Part shown: in pieces, positions 8,878 to 17,772 of the stretch
Layout of the letters: every line of letters begins with the position of its first letter
Numbering within the stretch: the first letter of the stretch is position 1
From: Nostocales cyanobacterium LEGE 12452
Lineage (GTDB): Bacteria; Cyanobacteriota; Cyanobacteriia; Cyanobacteriales; Nostocaceae
Reading direction: 5' to 3'
NCBI GenBank assembly: GCA_015206945.1
Contig: JADEXV010000062.1
Coordinates: 1-34,751 of the forward strand
DNA length: 34,751 bases
Position numbers and translations under genes: made by a program
The notes under the pieces: generated by a model
What the model was told of the DNA's origin: nothing
Seen by the model: only the letters and a program-made list of their open reading frames with translations
Databases searched by the model: none

Positions 8878-9567
8878 ATGACGACTTCTGTGGAACATGG
8901 CTTAAATAATAACGCTTTTATCCCTCCCCTAGAAAGTGGCGATCGCTTAACCCGCCACGAATTTGAGCGTCGTTATACAGCAATGCCCAATAAAAAAGCA
9001 GAATTAATCGAAGGAGTGGTCTACGTGGCATCACCCCTGCGTTTTAGAAGTCATGGTTTACCTCATGGAAACTTAATTGTCTGGTTAGGAAATTACAAAG
9101 TTTCCACTCCAGGTGTAGAGCTAGGCGACAATACCACCGTGCGCTTGGATTTAGATAATGAACCACAACCTGATGTTTTGCTGCTGATAGATAAACCAGC
9201 CAAGGGACAGGCACAAATAAGTGAAGATGATTACGTAGAAGGCGCACCGGAATTAGTAGCCGAAGTAGCAGCCAGTAGCGCATCTATTGATTTGTACGAT
9301 AAAAAACGCGCCTACCGCCGCAACGCAGTGCAGGAATATATCGTCTGGCAGACTTTAGAGAATAAACTCGATTGGTTCTGTTTGCAAAATGGTGAATATT
9401 TACCACTTGTGGCAGATGCAAATGGTGTGATTAAAAGTAAAGTATTTCCAGGTTTGTGGTTAGCTGTCACCTCACTAATTACAGGTGACATGACGACAGT
9501 TTTAGCATTACTGCAAGAAGGTTTAAATTCAAAAGAACACGCTGAGTTTGTTCAGGATTTAACTTAG
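8878..9567 (+). CDS. Uma2-family (DUF820) PD-(D/E)XK nuclease-like protein
   Basis: A member of the large cyanobacterial Uma2/DUF820 family, predicted restriction-endonuclease-fold proteins that are abundant in Nostoc and whose biological role is not settled. From ATG 8878 it is 229 residues. The fold's acidic and basic positions are visible: AELIEG (about 41-46), QPDVLLL (97-103, Asp99), ELVAEVAASS (125-134, Glu129) and DKKRAYRR (141-148). I prefer 8878 because GAGGA at 8865-8869 is well spaced. The longer frame from 8818 would begin inside the psbA terminator hairpin. It sits alone between two psbA genes, with no partner antitoxin or methyltransferase, so its placement is probably by insertion. 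Confidence 0.88.
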   Translation: MTTSVEHGLNNNAFIPPLESGDRLTRHEFERRYTAMPNKKAELIEGVVYVASPLRFRSHGLPHGNLIVWLGNYKVSTPGVELGDNTTVRLDLDNEPQPDVLLLIDKPAKGQAQISEDDYVEGAPELVAEVAASSASIDLYDKKRAYRRNAVQEYIVWQTLENKLDWFCLQNGEYLPLVADANGVIKSKVFPGLWLAVTSLITGDMTTVLALLQEGLNSKEHAEFVQDLT

Positions 9568-9627
9568 CAAAACTTAAAAATAATGTCTTGAAAAATACAA
9601 ATTATTAATGTAAAACGTGATACTAGG

Positions 9628-9719
9628 AGCCGGGAAAGTTTTTCCTTTTTTACACAGTCTCCCTAGGGAAGTTAGTTAACAGCATTTTTGGTGTGAGGTA
9701 ATTCCAGAGAGTCCCGGCT
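9628..9719 (+). promoter_or_regulatory. Possible structured leader or regulatory region of the second psbA
   Basis: AGCCGGGA (9628-9635) is exactly complementary to TCCCGGCT (9712-9719), closing an 84-base internal region that contains the palindrome CCCTAGGG (9661-9668). A smaller hairpin CAATTC-CTGA-GAATTG lies at 9768-9783. No -35/-10 pair is convincing in 9568-9818. An RNA leader fold is inference. Confidence 0.3.
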
Positions 9720-9818
9720 ATTATGGAGAAAGTATTTGGCGAAAGTCCTTGAAAACACTATAAGTCTCAATTCCTGAGAATTGGGAAAGTTTGTTGTCAG
9801 CTTATAAACAACACAGTT

Positions 9819-10901
9819 ATGTCCACAACTTTAGGAAGAAGCGAAAGCGGCAACCTGTGGGATCGTTTTTGTCAATGGATTACTAGCACCGATAATCGGC
9901 TTTATATCGGCTGGTTCGGGGTTTTAATGATTCCTACCCTATTGACCGCTACTATCTGTTTCATTATTGCCTTTATTGCTGCACCACCCGTTGATATTGA
10001 CGGCATTCGGGAGCCAGTTGCTGGTTCTTTATTATACGGCAATAACATCATCAGTGGTGCTGTTGTACCCACATCTAATGCCATTGGTTTGCACTTTTAC
10101 CCCATTTGGGAAGCTGCTTCAATGGATGAATGGCTATACAACGGCGGCCCTTATCAACTCATTGTCTTGCACTTCTTGATTGGTATCTTCTGCTGGCTCG
10201 GTCGGCAATGGGAGTTAAGCTATCGTCTGGGTATGCGTCCCTGGATTTGCGTTGCTTACTCTGCTCCTGTAGCTGCTGCGACTTCTGTCTTTTTAATTTA
10301 CCCAATTGGTCAAGGTAGCTTTTCTGACGGGATGCCTTTGGGCATTAGTGGCACGTTTAATTTCATGTTGGTATTCCAAGCCGAGCATAACATCCTCATG
10401 CACCCATTCCATCAACTGGGCGTAGCTGCGGTGTTCGGTGGTTCCCTGTTCTGCGCGATGCACGGTTCTTTGGTGTCTTCCTCTTTAGTCAGAGAGACAA
10501 CAGAAGCTGAATCCATAAACTATGGTTACAGGTTTGGTCAAGAACAAGAAACATATAGCATCGTAGCGGCTCACGGTTACTTTGGGCGGTTAATCTGGCA
10601 ATATGCCAGCTTTAACAACTCGCGTTCCTTACACTTTTTCTTAGCAGCTTGGCCTGTAGTTGGTATTTGGTTGACGGCATTGGGCATCAGTACGATGGCG
10701 TTCAACCTTAACGGGTTCAACTTTAACCAATCAATTCTTGACTCCAAAGGTCGTGTAGTTAATACATGGGCTGATGTACTGAACCGGGCAAATTTGGGTA
10801 TAGAAGTAATGCACGAGCGCAATGCTCACAACTTCCCACTGGATTTGGCGGCGGGTGAATCAGTACCTGTGGCAACGATTGCACCTATAATTCACGGTTA
10901 A
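9819..10901 (+). CDS. psbA: Photosystem II protein D1, divergent second copy (Trp126, Gln199, Trp260)
   Basis: A second 360-residue D1. All manganese-cluster ligands remain (Asp170, Glu189, His332, Glu333, His337, Asp342, Ala344), as do Tyr161, His190, His198, His215, Ser264 and His272, so it should support water oxidation and is not a rogue or ChlF-type D1. It differs from the first copy at sites near cofactors: Tyr126 to Trp, Met199 to Gln (next to the P680 ligand His198), Phe260 to Trp (in the QB loop), Ser212 to Cys and Phe285 to Leu. Residue 130 is Gln. Positions 80, 158 and 286 are Gly, Phe and Thr, so it lacks the low-oxygen signature. Its codons are ordinary (ttt, aat, att frequent), unlike the optimised first copy, which suggests conditional or weak expression. 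The Uma2 gene separates the two copies. Confidence 0.97.
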   Translation: MSTTLGRSESGNLWDRFCQWITSTDNRLYIGWFGVLMIPTLLTATICFIIAFIAAPPVDIDGIREPVAGSLLYGNNIISGAVVPTSNAIGLHFYPIWEAASMDEWLYNGGPYQLIVLHFLIGIFCWLGRQWELSYRLGMRPWICVAYSAPVAAATSVFLIYPIGQGSFSDGMPLGISGTFNFMLVFQAEHNILMHPFHQLGVAAVFGGSLFCAMHGSLVSSSLVRETTEAESINYGYRFGQEQETYSIVAAHGYFGRLIWQYASFNNSRSLHFFLAAWPVVGIWLTALGISTMAFNLNGFNFNQSILDSKGRVVNTWADVLNRANLGIEVMHERNAHNFPLDLAAGESVPVATIAPIIHG

Positions 10902-10918
10902 TTGTAAGTTAAAATTCA

Positions 10919-10950
10919 CTGCGCTCTCTGTATAGAGGGCGCTTTTTTCA
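10919..10950 (+). terminator. Rho-independent terminator of the second psbA gene
   Basis: GCGCTCTCT (10921-10929) pairs with AGAGGGCGC (10934-10942) around GTAT, with one imperfect pair, followed by TTTTTT at 10943-10948. The remaining spacer to 11227 is AT-rich and I see nothing else in it. Confidence 0.88.
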
Positions 10951-11227
10951 TGCATGAACCTATAGTTATACAAATATTTACACAGATAAAATATAAAAAA
11001 ATATCTGGTGTATTTGGGTACAATTACTAAATTGTTACTCATTTATATTAGTGAATGCATTGGTATAAATAAAAATAATTATCAAAACTGTAAGCAGTGA
11101 GTAAACTAACTACTGAAGCTTATCCCAGGAGTTTACATACATTGTGTTTCCACAGACTACAAATCTCAGATTTTTAGTTTTTGTCTCAATTCAATATAAA
11201 ATCTAAAACTTAAAATCCAAAATCAAC

Positions 11228-12619
11228 ATGGCAGACCTAACTCCTAATTCTAGTTTTAGTTTGACACTGCGCTTGCAGATTCCCAATCGTGTAGGGATGT
11301 TGGCGTCGGTAACACAGGCGATCGCAACTACTGGCGGTAATCTCGGTCAAATTGATTTAATCGAGCAAACCCGCAAAGAGTCCACCCGCGATCTGACTGT
11401 GGATGCTGCTAGTACTGAACACGCTGAAACCATTGTGCAAGCCGTCAAAGCCTTGCCAGACATTAAGTTACTTAGTGTTTACGATCGCACCTTTAATTTG
11501 CATCGCGGTGGCAAAATTAGCATTACCAGTAGAATTCCTTTGAAGAGTGTGTCTGATTTGGCAATGGCTTACACGCCCGGAGTCGGTAGAATTTGCACTG
11601 CGATCGCTCAAGATCCAGAAGAAGTTTACAACTTAACCATCAAACAAAACACTGTTGCTATAGTTACCGATGGTAGTGCGGTTTTGGGTTTGGGAAATCT
11701 CGGCCCAGCCGCCGCCCTACCGGTTATGGAAGGTAAAGCAATGCTATTCAAGGAATTTGCAGGGCTGGATGCTTTTCCTATTTGTCTCGCCACCCAAGAC
11801 ACAGAAGAAATTATTCAAGCAGTTAAGAATATCGCTCCGGTGTTTGGGGGCGTGAATTTAGAGGATATCGCTGCACCTCGCTGCTTTGAAATCGAAAAGA
11901 GATTACGCCAAGAATTAGATATTCCCGTTTTTCACGATGACCAGCATGGTACAGCAATTGTCACCTTAGCAGCGTTGTTTAATTCCCTGAAACTGGTACA
12001 TAAATCCTTAGCAGAAATCAAAATTGTGATTAACGGTGCTGGGGCGGCGGGAGTGGCGATCGCTCGCTTACTCCGTAAAGCAGGGGCAGAAAAAATCTGG
12101 ATGTGCGACTCTAAAGGGATTATCTCTAACAATCGCACCGATTTGACAGAAGAAAAACTTGAATTTGCTGTGAAAGGTCAGGGTACATTAGCGGGTGCAA
12201 TGCAAGGGGCAGATGTATTTATTGGTGTCAGCGCACCAGGAGTTTTGACACCAGAAATGGTGCAATCGATGGCGAAAGATCCAATTGTCTTTGCAATGGC
12301 AAATCCGATTCCAGAGATTCAGCCAGAATTAATCAGTAAAGATGTTGCTGTCATCGCAACCGGTCGCAGCGATTACCCAAATCAAATCAATAACGTCCTT
12401 GCTTTTCCTGGGGTATTTCGTGGTGCTTTAGATTGTCGGGCACAAACAATTACCATCAGAATGTACCTAGAAGCCGCAAGTGCGATCGCTTCTTTAGTTA
12501 AGCCTTCAGACTTGAATCGGGAACATATTATTCCTTCAGTCTTTGATGAGCGTGTTGTCACTGCTGTTGCTGCTGCTGTGCAACGTGCTGCGCGGGAAGA
12601 AGGTATCGCGCGGAATTAA
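11228..12619 (+). CDS. NAD(P)-dependent malic enzyme with N-terminal ACT domain
   Basis: Decarboxylates malate to pyruvate and CO2 with reduction of NAD(P)+; cytosolic. The 463-residue protein starts with an ACT domain (about 10-90; LRLQIPNRVGMLASVTQAI is typical), then the malic enzyme core. Visible sites are the catalytic Tyr in AMAYTPGVG (about 113-121), Lys170 and Lys175 in MEGKAMLFKEFAG, metal ligands in NLEDIAAPRCFEIE (210-223) and DDQHGTA (237-243), the Rossmann glycines in INGAGAAG (268-275), and ANPIPEI (358-364). Length and layout match ACT-type short malic enzymes of cyanobacteria. Cofactor preference cannot be fixed by eye. The ACT domain suggests small-molecule control; the ligand is unknown. 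It has its own spacer on both sides. Confidence 0.94.
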   Translation: MADLTPNSSFSLTLRLQIPNRVGMLASVTQAIATTGGNLGQIDLIEQTRKESTRDLTVDAASTEHAETIVQAVKALPDIKLLSVYDRTFNLHRGGKISITSRIPLKSVSDLAMAYTPGVGRICTAIAQDPEEVYNLTIKQNTVAIVTDGSAVLGLGNLGPAAALPVMEGKAMLFKEFAGLDAFPICLATQDTEEIIQAVKNIAPVFGGVNLEDIAAPRCFEIEKRLRQELDIPVFHDDQHGTAIVTLAALFNSLKLVHKSLAEIKIVINGAGAAGVAIARLLRKAGAEKIWMCDSKGIISNNRTDLTEEKLEFAVKGQGTLAGAMQGADVFIGVSAPGVLTPEMVQSMAKDPIVFAMANPIPEIQPELISKDVAVIATGRSDYPNQINNVLAFPGVFRGALDCRAQTITIRMYLEAASAIASLVKPSDLNREHIIPSVFDERVVTAVAAAVQRAAREEGIARN

Positions 12620-12811
12620 TTAACTCAAATAATCACTATTATGGGATGGGCGTCTCACTTGTCCCTGAGTTTTTAGGCTGCAATCTATTTGCGCTATAAA
12701 CTGATGTTAAACAGATGAGAATTGATGCATGATTGGTGATTAGATGAGTTGGAGCTACCAATTGAGGAGCAAAGTAACACATCTAAAACACCATCATGTC
12801 AACTGTTTGCA

Positions 12812-15100
12812 ATGAAGTATCAAGTTGGGGACGAGTTTTTCCAAGAACTACCACTGATTTTAGGAGGGCCAATCCTCCAATATACTGAGCCGGAGTCTGT
12901 AACAGTATGGGTGGCGCTTAAACAATCTTGTCAGGTAGAACTTAAGGTTTATGACACAACAAATGATGGTGAAGTAATAGGAAACTGCTTATTGGAGGGA
13001 GAACGCTCTACCTTTGCTCTGGGTAAGTATCTTCATGTAGTTGCCATCACGGCTCGGTCTACAATTGGACATCGCCTAACTGGAAGTCACATCTATGCAT
13101 ACGACCTCCAGTTTACTGTTGCTGACCAAACCACAGAAACTCTGCAACAAGCATTATGTTCAAACTCCTCTCCTCCAGTCAGCATCAGCTACTTCGATCA
13201 TCAAAAACCAACCTTTGCTCTACCGCCAAACCGTCTTCAAGATTTGCAAATTGTCCATGCTTCCTGCCGTAAACCTCATGGTCATGGGTTTGATGCATTG
13301 CCAATTCTCGATAGTATGATTCAGGCATCAGCAAATCAGCCCCAACACCGCCCTCATCAGCTGTTCCTCACCGGAGATCAAATTTATGGAGATGATGTAG
13401 CAGAACCATCTCTGTGGGTTGCCACTACTCTTGGTGATGCCCTCTTGGGTTGGGAAGAACGACTTCCGGTGAATGGAGTGTATTGCACTCCCCAGCAGCT
13501 ACCCCCTGGAGAACGGGCTGATGCTGCTACAAATCAAGCTGGTTTGACGGCAGGATTACATAATAAAGCAGAGAAAGTCAACAGTCATCTTTTCAGCCTG
13601 GGTGAATATTACGCTACTTATTTACTCGCTTGGTCGCCAGTGTGCTGGCCGGCAACATTTCCCAAAGGACACCAAATAACACGCGATCGCAAAGCTATCA
13701 AGAAGTGGAACCGAGAAGTCCAGCATTTGCGCCAATTCATTTATACCCTTTGGAAAGTGCGCCGCGCCCTTGCCAATATTCCCATGTACACCATCTTTGA
13801 TGACCATGACGTTACTGATGATTGGAATTTGAACCAAGCTTGGTGTTTGCGAGTCTTGGGGCATCCCTTCGGACGAAGAATAGTTCAAAATGCATTGTTA
13901 GCTTACACGGTGTTTCAAGGTTGGGGCAATACACCAGAACAATTTGCAGAAGGAAAAGCAGGTGAAAAGCTGTTGGCGGCTGCACAAGCTTGGTCAGCTT
14001 CTAAAGGGAGAGATGCAAAGGCTAATGAGGCGATCGCTCGTTATGTAGGAATGCCAGCCAACGATCCCCACACAGGTTTACCTATTTTAGTCCGAGACGG
14101 TGCAGTATTTATTCTGGATCGACATCCGGAAGCGCTGACTTGGCACTACATAGTCAGGAGCGATCGCCATGAAGTAATTGTGCTGGATACACGTACATGG
14201 CGGGGTTATCCAGCCGATCAAAAACCAATTGCTCCACCGATGCTGTTGTGTCCAAAAGCCTTTGAGCAACAACTAGTTTTACCTTTACAAGAAATAGTTG
14301 AACAAACCCAGATTCAAACAACATTTGTGGTTGCGCCTACAAATGTATTTGGATTACAAGTGATTGATTGGATTCATCATTGGCAGTTACAACAGGAGAA
14401 AGTTTTTTCAACAGATGTTGGAGATGCCTGGAACATTAATACTGAAGCACTGGCGAAATTCCTAACCACCTTGTTTGAAGAACGTCAACAAGTGATTATT
14501 CTATCTGGGGATATCCATTACAGTTCTGTTGCTCACTTGTCTTATGCACGCACTCATTCCAAATTACAGTCTGTTTTAGTGCAGTTAACCGCTAGTGCAT
14601 TGAAGAATGAAGAAATTTTGACGCGGCTCATTCATACACGATTGAAACATTGGCTACTACCAGAAAAGGTACGTCATTGGATAGGTTGGATTAATCCACC
14701 CAATATGGTAGAAGTTTCAGAGAAACAATTACACCATAATCGCCAGATGCTGACTAACTCTGAGTGGCATTGTGTGCTGGAGTGGATACCTCGAAACAGT
14801 GTTCAGACTTCTCGGTATGGAGCAGATATATTATCGTTAATAGCTCCCTGGAAACGAGCCGAAAATGCTAAATGGAAATGGTTACAACCCCTAATGTTTT
14901 GGAAATTTCGTTGGGTTCAAGAGGGGCGAGAAGTAGTTGGATTTAATAATTTAGGTCTGGTTCACTTTGAGTCAGCAGATGAAAGTAGTTATTGCAAAGT
15001 TATTCAAGATTTGTACTGGTTTTCTTCTTGGTATCCAACCCAAATTGTTTACAGCCGTTTTGAGAGCCAGTTAACGCCGAATCAGTCATTGTTAAGATGA
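12812..15100 (+). CDS. PhoD-like metallophosphatase family protein
   Basis: Predicted binuclear metallohydrolase of the PhoD/alkaline phosphatase D superfamily; the natural substrate is unknown. From ATG 12812 it has 762 residues. An N-terminal beta-domain (LILGGPIL, VTVWVAL) precedes the metallophosphatase core: VHASCRKPHGHGFD, then LTGDQIYGDDVAEP, then IFDDHDVTDDWN, and near the end LSGDIHYSSVAHL. These supply the usual Asp, His and Asn metal ligands. No signal peptide is seen, so it is probably cytoplasmic, unlike Tat-exported PhoD. A TTG at 12749 in the same frame would add 21 residues (MELPIEEQ...). Neither start has a good Shine-Dalgarno; I prefer the ATG because family similarity begins just after it. 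The spacer before it (12620-12748) shows nothing notable. Confidence 0.82.
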   Translation: MKYQVGDEFFQELPLILGGPILQYTEPESVTVWVALKQSCQVELKVYDTTNDGEVIGNCLLEGERSTFALGKYLHVVAITARSTIGHRLTGSHIYAYDLQFTVADQTTETLQQALCSNSSPPVSISYFDHQKPTFALPPNRLQDLQIVHASCRKPHGHGFDALPILDSMIQASANQPQHRPHQLFLTGDQIYGDDVAEPSLWVATTLGDALLGWEERLPVNGVYCTPQQLPPGERADAATNQAGLTAGLHNKAEKVNSHLFSLGEYYATYLLAWSPVCWPATFPKGHQITRDRKAIKKWNREVQHLRQFIYTLWKVRRALANIPMYTIFDDHDVTDDWNLNQAWCLRVLGHPFGRRIVQNALLAYTVFQGWGNTPEQFAEGKAGEKLLAAAQAWSASKGRDAKANEAIARYVGMPANDPHTGLPILVRDGAVFILDRHPEALTWHYIVRSDRHEVIVLDTRTWRGYPADQKPIAPPMLLCPKAFEQQLVLPLQEIVEQTQIQTTFVVAPTNVFGLQVIDWIHHWQLQQEKVFSTDVGDAWNINTEALAKFLTTLFEERQQVIILSGDIHYSSVAHLSYARTHSKLQSVLVQLTASALKNEEILTRLIHTRLKHWLLPEKVRHWIGWINPPNMVEVSEKQLHHNRQMLTNSEWHCVLEWIPRNSVQTSRYGADILSLIAPWKRAENAKWKWLQPLMFWKFRWVQEGREVVGFNNLGLVHFESADESSYCKVIQDLYWFSSWYPTQIVYSRFESQLTPNQSLLR

Positions 15101-15480
15101 CCAGCTTTGCTCTGCGAATGAAATTTTTTTTTGTATATCTGGGCACTCTAGATAAAAAATGGAAAGGTGGGCAGCATTAGAATTGAGGTATTATAAATTT
15201 GGGAGATGCGCAGAAACAAGCGGCTAATAAAGCTAATAGAAGACAACGTTTTGCTACTGAGTAGAGGACTTTTAAAATATCCTCTTAGCTCGACTTTATC
15301 CATTTTTTTCGCAACGCGATACTCCTGCGGACTCGTTGCACCAATGCTTAAGCTGAAACCTTTGTAGGGCAGTAGGTTTTACTAAATATTTTATGCAATT
15401 TTTTATACTTTTTAACCTTTGCAGCTAATAATTTAGCATAGTAAGTACTGAAGAACCAAAATTTTTTAAATCACACAAGA

Positions 15481-15566
15481 TTAGGACTTATGCAAAAAAC
15501 CTCTCTAACTCTTATTCCCCTATATCCTCTTGGTTTTATTTTCCGTGACCTCTGCGTAAGTCCTAA
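15481..15566. mobile_element. MITE-like element, 86 bp, with 14-bp terminal inverted repeats
   Basis: The ends TTAGGACTTATGCA (15481-15494) and TGCGTAAGTCCTAA (15553-15566) are inverted copies with one mismatch. There is no coding capacity, and it sits in a 624-bp spacer (15101-15724). The end sequence resembles a dispersed element I recall from Nostoc genomes. No clear target duplication is visible. The rest of that spacer is AT-rich; a short open frame at 15207-15368 is rejected below. Confidence 0.6.
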
Positions 15567-15724
15567 ATATAACTAATGTATAAGTTCTGTGATCTATCTA
15601 AGGAATTTAGCTGAATCAGTGCTAATCATCCAGTATAGTTTGCATGGGTTTTACAGCAGCTACAAAACTGCTACCTTTAACCTTGTTCGACATACCGTAA
15701 TTCAGCACATTACAGACGGAAAAA

Positions 15725-17419
15725 ATGAAATATCGGGGTTCTCACATTTCTCTAGCGAAAAATTTTCGCCTTCTTTCTAGCAGTCATCTCAAATATACTT
15801 TGCGCATAGGAGCCAGACTAACGGCAATGCTTGTTATTTCTGGTGGGTCAATACTACTACAGGGTAAGGTTAATGCCGGTGCGACTTACCCAGAAAGTAT
15901 CGTCCCAACTCTCACAGCGCAAGCTCCTGCAACTGCCGCAGCGATTTACGTTAATCCAGCAACTGGTGCAGATAGGGCTGGCGCTGGTGCAACCTCAGCT
16001 GCACCCTACAAAAGTATCAGTTTCGCTCTCAGTCAAGCCCAACCAGGTGCAGTGATTCAATTAGCACCTGGGAACTATAACCAAGAAAGTGGCGAAACCT
16101 TCCCGCTGTTACTGAAACCAGGGGTGACACTGCGGGGTGATGAAGCTACTAAAGGTCAGGCGATATTAATTACAGGTGGAGGTTTCTACACTAGTCGCAC
16201 CTTTGCTAGACAAGACATTACCATCCTGGCCGACCAAGATACCACGATCGCTGGTGTCACTGTCACCAACCCAAATAGCCGGGGTACGGCTGTGTGGGTG
16301 GAGTCAACTAATCCCACTATCAAAAACAGTACTTTTACTAACAGTGTCAGAGAGGGTGTTTTTGTCACGGGTACAGGCAATCCTAAAATTGAAAGTAACC
16401 TCTTTGTGCAAAACAAAGGGAATGGCATTTCAATTGCTAGAGCTGCCCAAGGAGAAATTCGGAATAACTTATTTCAGGATACCGGTTTTGGTCTTGCGAT
16501 CGGTGGGACTTCCACACCTCTAGTTGTAGAAAACCAAATTATCGAAAACCAAGACGGTCTTTTTATCTCAGAGTCAGCAAAGCCCGTATTGCGTAAGAAT
16601 GTCATTCAGAACAATAAGCGGGATGGAGTTGTAGCCACTGTCAACGCTCTACCCGACCTTGGCACCAACGAAAATCCTGGTGGCAATCTTATTCGCAACA
16701 ACACTCGTTATGATGTGAACAATGCCACTAAAACCGGTCAAATTCTCGCTGTTGGCAACGATATCGATCAGAAAAAGATTTTCGGCTCAGTAAATTTCGT
16801 TGCTGCAACTGTTGACGTACCCCCTGGAGGACCTGTTGCCTTTAAAGATGTGCCAGCAAATTACTGGGCAAAAACTTACATCGAAGCTTTAGCCTCCCAA
16901 AATATTATTGCTGGTTTTCCTGATGGCAGCTTTAAACCCAATGAACCTGTAACGCGCGCTCAATTCGCCACTATTGTCACTAAAGCTTTAACGCCAGCAG
17001 CCAAACGCCCAGCAATTAAATTTAAGGATGTAGCAAGCAATTTCTGGGCTTACGCTGCCATTCAATCTGCTTACCAGAGTCAATTTGTTTCTGGTTATCC
17101 CGATGGCACTTTTAAGCCGCAGCAGCAAATTCCCAGAGTACAAGCGTTAGTCGCTTTAGCTAATGGTTTGGGCTTAACTGCGAGTAATCAAAATATCCTT
17201 TCTTTTTACACCGATGCGGCCCAGATTCCTAATTATGCGATCGCTCCTGTTGCTGCGGCAACTGCACGGCAACTAGTAATCAACTATCCCACAGTGAAGC
17301 AACTCAATCCTAATCGTCAGGCAACTAGAGCCGAGGTTGCTGCCTTTGTTTACCAGGCACTTGTAAATGCTGGACGTGCCCAACCAATTCCTTCATCTTA
17401 TTTGGTAACTGTTCAGTAA
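15725..17419 (+). CDS. Secreted DUF1565 beta-helix protein with three C-terminal SLH domains
   Basis: Envelope protein of 564 residues. An N-terminal hydrophobic stretch at about 31-46 after basic residues acts as a signal peptide, with cleavage likely near VNAGA (49-53). A DUF1565-like region follows (about 73-150; APYKSISFAL and GVTLRGDE are characteristic), then right-handed parallel beta-helix repeats (about 165-345) with recurring Asn ladders such as IRNNLF and IIENQDGLFI. Three SLH domains end the protein (about 372-422, 432-484, 492-548), the first with FKDVPANYWA and GFPDGSFKPNEPVTRAQF. SLH domains bind cell-wall polymers and in cyanobacteria may link peptidoglycan with the outer membrane; the beta-helix probably binds or modifies a polysaccharide. 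No catalytic site is evident. A hairpin follows the stop. Confidence 0.88.
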   Translation: MKYRGSHISLAKNFRLLSSSHLKYTLRIGARLTAMLVISGGSILLQGKVNAGATYPESIVPTLTAQAPATAAAIYVNPATGADRAGAGATSAAPYKSISFALSQAQPGAVIQLAPGNYNQESGETFPLLLKPGVTLRGDEATKGQAILITGGGFYTSRTFARQDITILADQDTTIAGVTVTNPNSRGTAVWVESTNPTIKNSTFTNSVREGVFVTGTGNPKIESNLFVQNKGNGISIARAAQGEIRNNLFQDTGFGLAIGGTSTPLVVENQIIENQDGLFISESAKPVLRKNVIQNNKRDGVVATVNALPDLGTNENPGGNLIRNNTRYDVNNATKTGQILAVGNDIDQKKIFGSVNFVAATVDVPPGGPVAFKDVPANYWAKTYIEALASQNIIAGFPDGSFKPNEPVTRAQFATIVTKALTPAAKRPAIKFKDVASNFWAYAAIQSAYQSQFVSGYPDGTFKPQQQIPRVQALVALANGLGLTASNQNILSFYTDAAQIPNYAIAPVAAATARQLVINYPTVKQLNPNRQATRAEVAAFVYQALVNAGRAQPIPSSYLVTVQ

Positions 17420-17439
17420 ATGTCTAGTTAGCAAATTGA

Positions 17440-17474
17440 AAGCGCCAGACTAATAATTTGTTCGTCTGGCGCTT
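17440..17474 (+). terminator. Hairpin terminator after the SLH/beta-helix gene
   Basis: AAGCGCCAGAC (17440-17450) and GTCTGGCGCTT (17464-17474) form a perfect 11-bp stem with a 13-base loop, 20 bases after the stop codon. It lacks a strong T run, so termination efficiency is uncertain. Confidence 0.7.
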
Positions 17475-17524
17475 CCAATTAATGTGCATTTTTTTAAATT
17501 TAGGGGTTTTTAATTATAAAATTT

Positions 17525-17610
17525 GGGGTCTTTAAATATAGCTGACCCCATTTGAATGGGCTTGGGTTTATGGTCAGGGTGTTTATATTGGCTGACCCCG
17601 TTTCAATGAT
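17525..17610. repeat. Two consecutive related hairpins with a degenerate direct repeat
   Basis: GGGGTC...GACCCC (17525-17530 / 17544-17549) is followed by GGTCAG...CTGACC (17572-17577 / 17592-17597). Their 3' halves share ATAT-x-GCTGACCCC-x-TTT-x-AATG, giving a direct repeat about 50 bases apart. They lie between the convergent SLH and DUF3493 genes, so a two-way terminator is possible. The rest of 17475-17772 is AT-rich with nothing else seen. Confidence 0.5.
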
Positions 17611-17772
17611 TTCTATTTTCTCAGAAATTTTTGCTTTTTAGGGTTTCCTAATAATTTTTTTACTTTTTCTTTCTTGATATTTTAATCTTCATAACAGCAT
17701 TAATAAATTTGAATAATATAAAGATATATCAAAAGAAAGTAGTCAAAAATTAACTAGCTCAAATTTTTCTCT

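Noticed and set aside
9724..9753. Nine-codon open frame (MEKVFGESP) before the second psbA
   Set aside because: Too short to separate from chance, with no Shine-Dalgarno; noted only as a possible leader frame.
15207..15368. Open frame of about 53 codons beginning MRRNKRLIKLIEDN
   Set aside because: No ribosome site, and the later part crosses a repeat-like GCAACGCGATACTCCTGCGG segment; composition not protein-like.
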